Assembly: GCF_022539665.2 (NCBI RefSeq)
Contig: NC_081337.1
Coordinates: forward strand, 8,842,679-8,906,678
Reading direction: 5' to 3'
DNA length: 64,000 nucleotides
From: Daphnia carinata
Taxonomy: Eukaryota > Arthropoda > Branchiopoda > Diplostraca > Daphniidae
The position numbers were made by a program, and so were the translations under genes. Below the pieces are notes generated by a model that was not told the origin of the DNA, searched no databases, and saw only the letters and a list, made by a program, of their open reading frames with translations. The first letter of the stretch is position 1. Every line of letters begins with the position of its first letter. This document shows positions 61,022 through 64,000 of this stretch, piece after piece.

Positions 61022-63883
61022 TCAGGATGTGTTGCATGCAGAGCAGACATTTTGCGACCACTGTCTGGGCTCTACATATTCCTGGACGCCGTACGAAGCG
61101 CTGACTGTTGTACGTTTATCCCTCAACGCTCTGTAAATGTCATGCAAAATAAATTTGTTTGAAATGCAAAATGTGAGTCGCTTAAAGTACGAATCTAACC
61201 TGGCTACTTCGGTGAAGGCAACGTCAACGTTAAGGCCAGTTTTGGCAGATGTTTCCATAAAGTTAACCTTGTACTCCCGACCAAGTCGTTCGCCATCTTC
61301 ACGATTCACAACGCGGTCCTCACTGTCACATTTATTTCCTGTCATAAACGAATATTATTTTTGCACAATTAGCTTCAACTTTTCAATGAAATTGCATTGT
61401 ATCAAGTACCTAATAACATGATGATGACGTCTCGGTGCGCATATTCATTGATCTCGGCCAACCACGCTCGAGTGTTGTCGAAACTTTTGCGATTGGTCAC
61501 GTCGTAGAGGAGGAACAGAGCTGTAAGGACGCACAACGTCGCCCCCGTTTCACATAAATTATACGAAAAGAAAAAAAAAGGAATGATTTCCCTAGATATG
61601 AACCAAACGGAACGGCATCCGGTCGCATGCAGATAAACTGTTTCCTCTTAAGTTTCTTCTGAATTGTAAAAAAAAAAAAGAAAAATTTAGTTTTCCATAC
61701 CATGAGCGTCGCGATAATACGCGTGTGTTACGCTTCTAAATCGTTCCTGAAAAGAAAAATTTTTTTTTTATAAGCACTTATTGTCTAAATCGTGTAGGAA
61801 CAAAATGAAATTCTGAAGAATAAGCTTTCACAGATGAACTTTGTTGACTTACTTGGCCGGCGGTGTCCCATATCTGCAACTTTACTTTGGCACCGTCAAC
61901 CACGAGTACTTTATTCTAAATATATGAACACACAGAGAAATGCAATTAAATTTGAGTTGGATGGATTCATTTGGGTCACGAGGGATCAAAGGATTTAAGC
62001 TGAGAATTAATTATTTTTGGCATCCAGCTGTTTAAATAATCTCAATTCAGTTAGTGAGCAGATGGCAGGAAGCAATTATCGTAAAAACTACGTCAGTCTC
62101 ATCAAGGTTTTTTTTTTTACCCTGTAATCTATACCAATTGTGGCGATGTAAGAACCCGACATGAAGGTCTTGTCTTTGAAGCGGATCAACAGGCAACTTT
62201 TACCCACCCCTGAGTCTCCCAGCATCATCACCTGGACACACAAGACGTCAGAAATATGATCACAAATGAGCCGAAAGCTATAAAATGGTCGATTGCCACA
62301 AAAGGATTGGCTGACTTGAATTAGTTCCACCAAACTCAGCTACCTTAAATTGGGCGCACGTTTGCTCATCTGTGTTGACGGCTGAAGGTCCCCGGAAGTC
62401 GTAGTGGACGTTATTTGTGTCCTTAATTTTGATTCGATTATCTTTGGATTTCGTGCGGAACGAGCTGCCCCTAACTTGAATAAATCGGTATGTGGATGGA
62501 TCAGACTGTGCCTCTTTGTTGCTCAAATCATTCGACACCGTCTGTCGTTTCAGGTTACTACCAAGCTGAGCTAGAGTCAACATTCTATCCCTTTACTAAA
62601 AAAAAAAAACAAGCCTATAAAAACAAAAACAGCTGAATCTCCAGTTTGATTGGAGGTTGTACTAGTCGCTATGCGTAAAACGTGTTTGTAGCGTATGACA
62701 CATAAACGGCAACTGCCACAAGTCGGTAACCGGCGAAAGGAAGTGTCTGCGTTGTCGACGGATAGGTTTGATTAGATCAACCCCAAAGAGGGGGGCGAGA
62801 AAGGATAAGGAAAGTAGAGCACTTGTCCATCACCTCCTTTCCCTTCTTCCCTACCTAGTAACCCAATTTGCTCCTCCCCAGAATTTCAGCCAGTCGTTGT
62901 TGCACTTGGCCGGGACAAGCGTGCGTAATAGTGGGCGACGTTAAAAAACATATGCTTTTCACTGACGAAAACAGACGCGCTACTAATGCAATAAAACAGG
63001 CTCGATTCAAACGAACGCAAACGACTTAAAAAGAAAGTTACCTTAAAACAAGATTATACAACTATGTCTCGGGAAATAGATCGCGTGATGTGTAAATCAG
63101 AGTTGAGAATTTCTCAGTTTCCGACGAACGCTGCAGTTGCGAATTATCTACTTTTCAAATGACGTCATACCCGATGGGCGCGTTTCTAAGGATCCTGCAC
63201 CAGGACGCTACTGCGCATCCAATGGATCGATCGAACACTTTGTTTTTCTGGTTTTTCCTCTTATTTTTTCAGGCTAGGTAAACGATTTATTCTTTGTTGT
63301 TAACGCTTTGTTTTGCCGCATACTCTAGTTAACCGAAACACTGTGAATCAACGAAAGCTGCCCCCCCCTTTTTTTTTAACCGGATGTTATAATATATCAT
63401 GCTAAAGTGGCGAAGATTTTGCTTACCGTAAAGCCAATGCCAACAGTGGCAGCAAACGAAGATGGATGGAAAGTTCCCGTATCGAATTGGACGAGGAGCG
63501 AAGTCTTTCCAACGCCACTATCGCCAACCAGGATAGTCTATAGAACAAAAATTGTTACAGGATGTTAGCAAGTGGTATAACTTAGCGTAAATTACCTTGT
63601 GAAGTATTTCTTCTATAGAAACGTCAGTTGCCGATGGAGCCAGTGGTGTTGCGGCAACGTATCCCCGATAGCCCGTATCACTTATCTCTTTGCGCACTTT
63701 CAAATCGACTGGGTGAAGGGGAGTATGATCAAGTCGGGAATGGAACGATCTTGAAGTACCGAAATCGTCTTCTTCAAAGACTTCGTCATCAGGCTCGTCC
63801 AGTCCCATACTGGCGAAAGTTTTATGCGCCTCTGGGATACCATCTGACGGAGTTTCGTCGCCATCCAACATCGGTTTTGCCAT
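61022..63883 (-). CDS. Rab26: Rab26/Rab37-type small GTPase with two alternative starts
   Basis: Five shared 3' exons (61915-61853, 61746-61701, 61520-61410, 61338-61200, 61130-61022) carry NKVLVVDGAKVKLQIWDTAG, ERFRSVTHAYYRDAHALFLL, GNKCDSEDR and FMETSAKTGLNVDVAF, diagnostic of Rab26/Rab37. These GTPases act on secretory granules and synaptic vesicles (family knowledge). Two different 5' halves fit the same downstream exon. Form A uses 63883-63596 plus 63537-63427 (288 residues). Form B uses 62583-62344 plus 62231-62121 (272 residues). Both end in phase 0. The C terminus is VEPRQWSQNVCSACNTS, so the prenylation signal is CxxC followed by a CaaX-like CNTS instead of the usual CC or CxC. WDTAG, NKCD and TSAK nucleotide motifs are intact. 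Confidence 0.92.
62121..62583 (-). other. Rab26: Rab26 form B 5' exons (start B and P-loop/switch I exon B)
   Basis: Exon B1 (62583-62344, 80 residues) starts MLTLAQLGSNLKRQTVSND and ends QFK. Exon B2 (62231-62121, 111 nt) encodes VMMLGDSGVGKSCLLIRF and a canonical switch I ending ATIGIDYR. It begins and ends in the same phases as exon A2. B1 lies inside the intron of form A, so form B needs its own promoter. Confidence 0.8.
63427..63883 (-). other. Rab26: Rab26 form A 5' exons (start A and P-loop/switch I exon A)
   Basis: Exon A1 (63883-63596, 96 residues) starts MAKPMLDGDETPSDGIPEAH, is acidic and disordered-looking, and ends EEILHK. Exon A2 (63537-63427, exactly 111 nt) encodes TILVGDSGVGKTSLLVQF and a divergent switch I ending ATVGIGFT. 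The GDSGVGK P-loop and the switch I Thr are kept, so it should bind GTP. Confidence 0.8.
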
Positions 63884-64000
63884 TACTAAAGTATCAAATG
63901 AAATGGCAAACAGCCCTCCTTGCAGATGATTAAAACCCGAAACTCCTTTGAAATAGGGTTACTCAAATGTTTAGTTTTCAAGCGCTTTCATCTGCATAAT

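Overview
The window looks like nuclear DNA of a branchiopod crustacean, most likely a Daphnia species. This is inference. The evidence is compact multi-exon animal genes with introns mostly of 60-150 bases, arthropod-like proteins, AT-rich spacers with long homopolymer runs, and tandem lineage-specific gene families. No bacterial, organellar or viral genes were seen. Proteins were recognised by reading the translations, without database searches. Exon borders were placed by hand from reading frame and GT/AG signals.

Layout. 1-4113: no gene recognised. 4114-6353 (+): ecdysoneless (ecd) without its 5' exons. 7034-13265: a composite repeat. Two ~2.25 kb arms, about 99% identical and inverted, lie around a ~0.5 kb spacer with three tRNA-like sequences, and the whole is flanked by ~0.5 kb direct repeats. 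13770-16568 (-): TSR1, 40S ribosome maturation. 17618-18792 (-): HSD17B10/scully. 18864-19282 (+): a possible small divergent gene. 19685-20011 (+): a small secreted six-cysteine peptide. 21028-24592 (+): two tandem ApoD/Lazarillo-type lipocalins. 24807-30138 (-): a 20-exon Rab3GAP2. 30139-34788: no gene recognised. 34789-40521 (-): a globin X/neuroglobin-like gene with a 3.9 kb intron. 44192-51740 (-): four tandem paralogues of an unrecognised secreted or membrane family. 56248-58853 (-): eEF2 kinase. 59944-60150: two tRNA-like sequences. 61022-63883 (-): a Rab26/37-type GTPase with two alternative starts, each joined to its own 111-nt P-loop/switch I exon.

The genes do not form one pathway. 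ecd, TSR1, HSD17B10, Rab3GAP2, eEF2K and Rab26 are conserved single genes. Rab3GAP2 and Rab26 both belong to Rab biology but lie 31 kb apart, so this may be chance. The lineage-specific material is the palindrome, the six-cysteine peptide, the lipocalin pair and the four-gene family. The items most worth following up are the exchangeable GTPase exons of Rab26, the young palindrome with its tRNA-like spacer, and the four-gene family.
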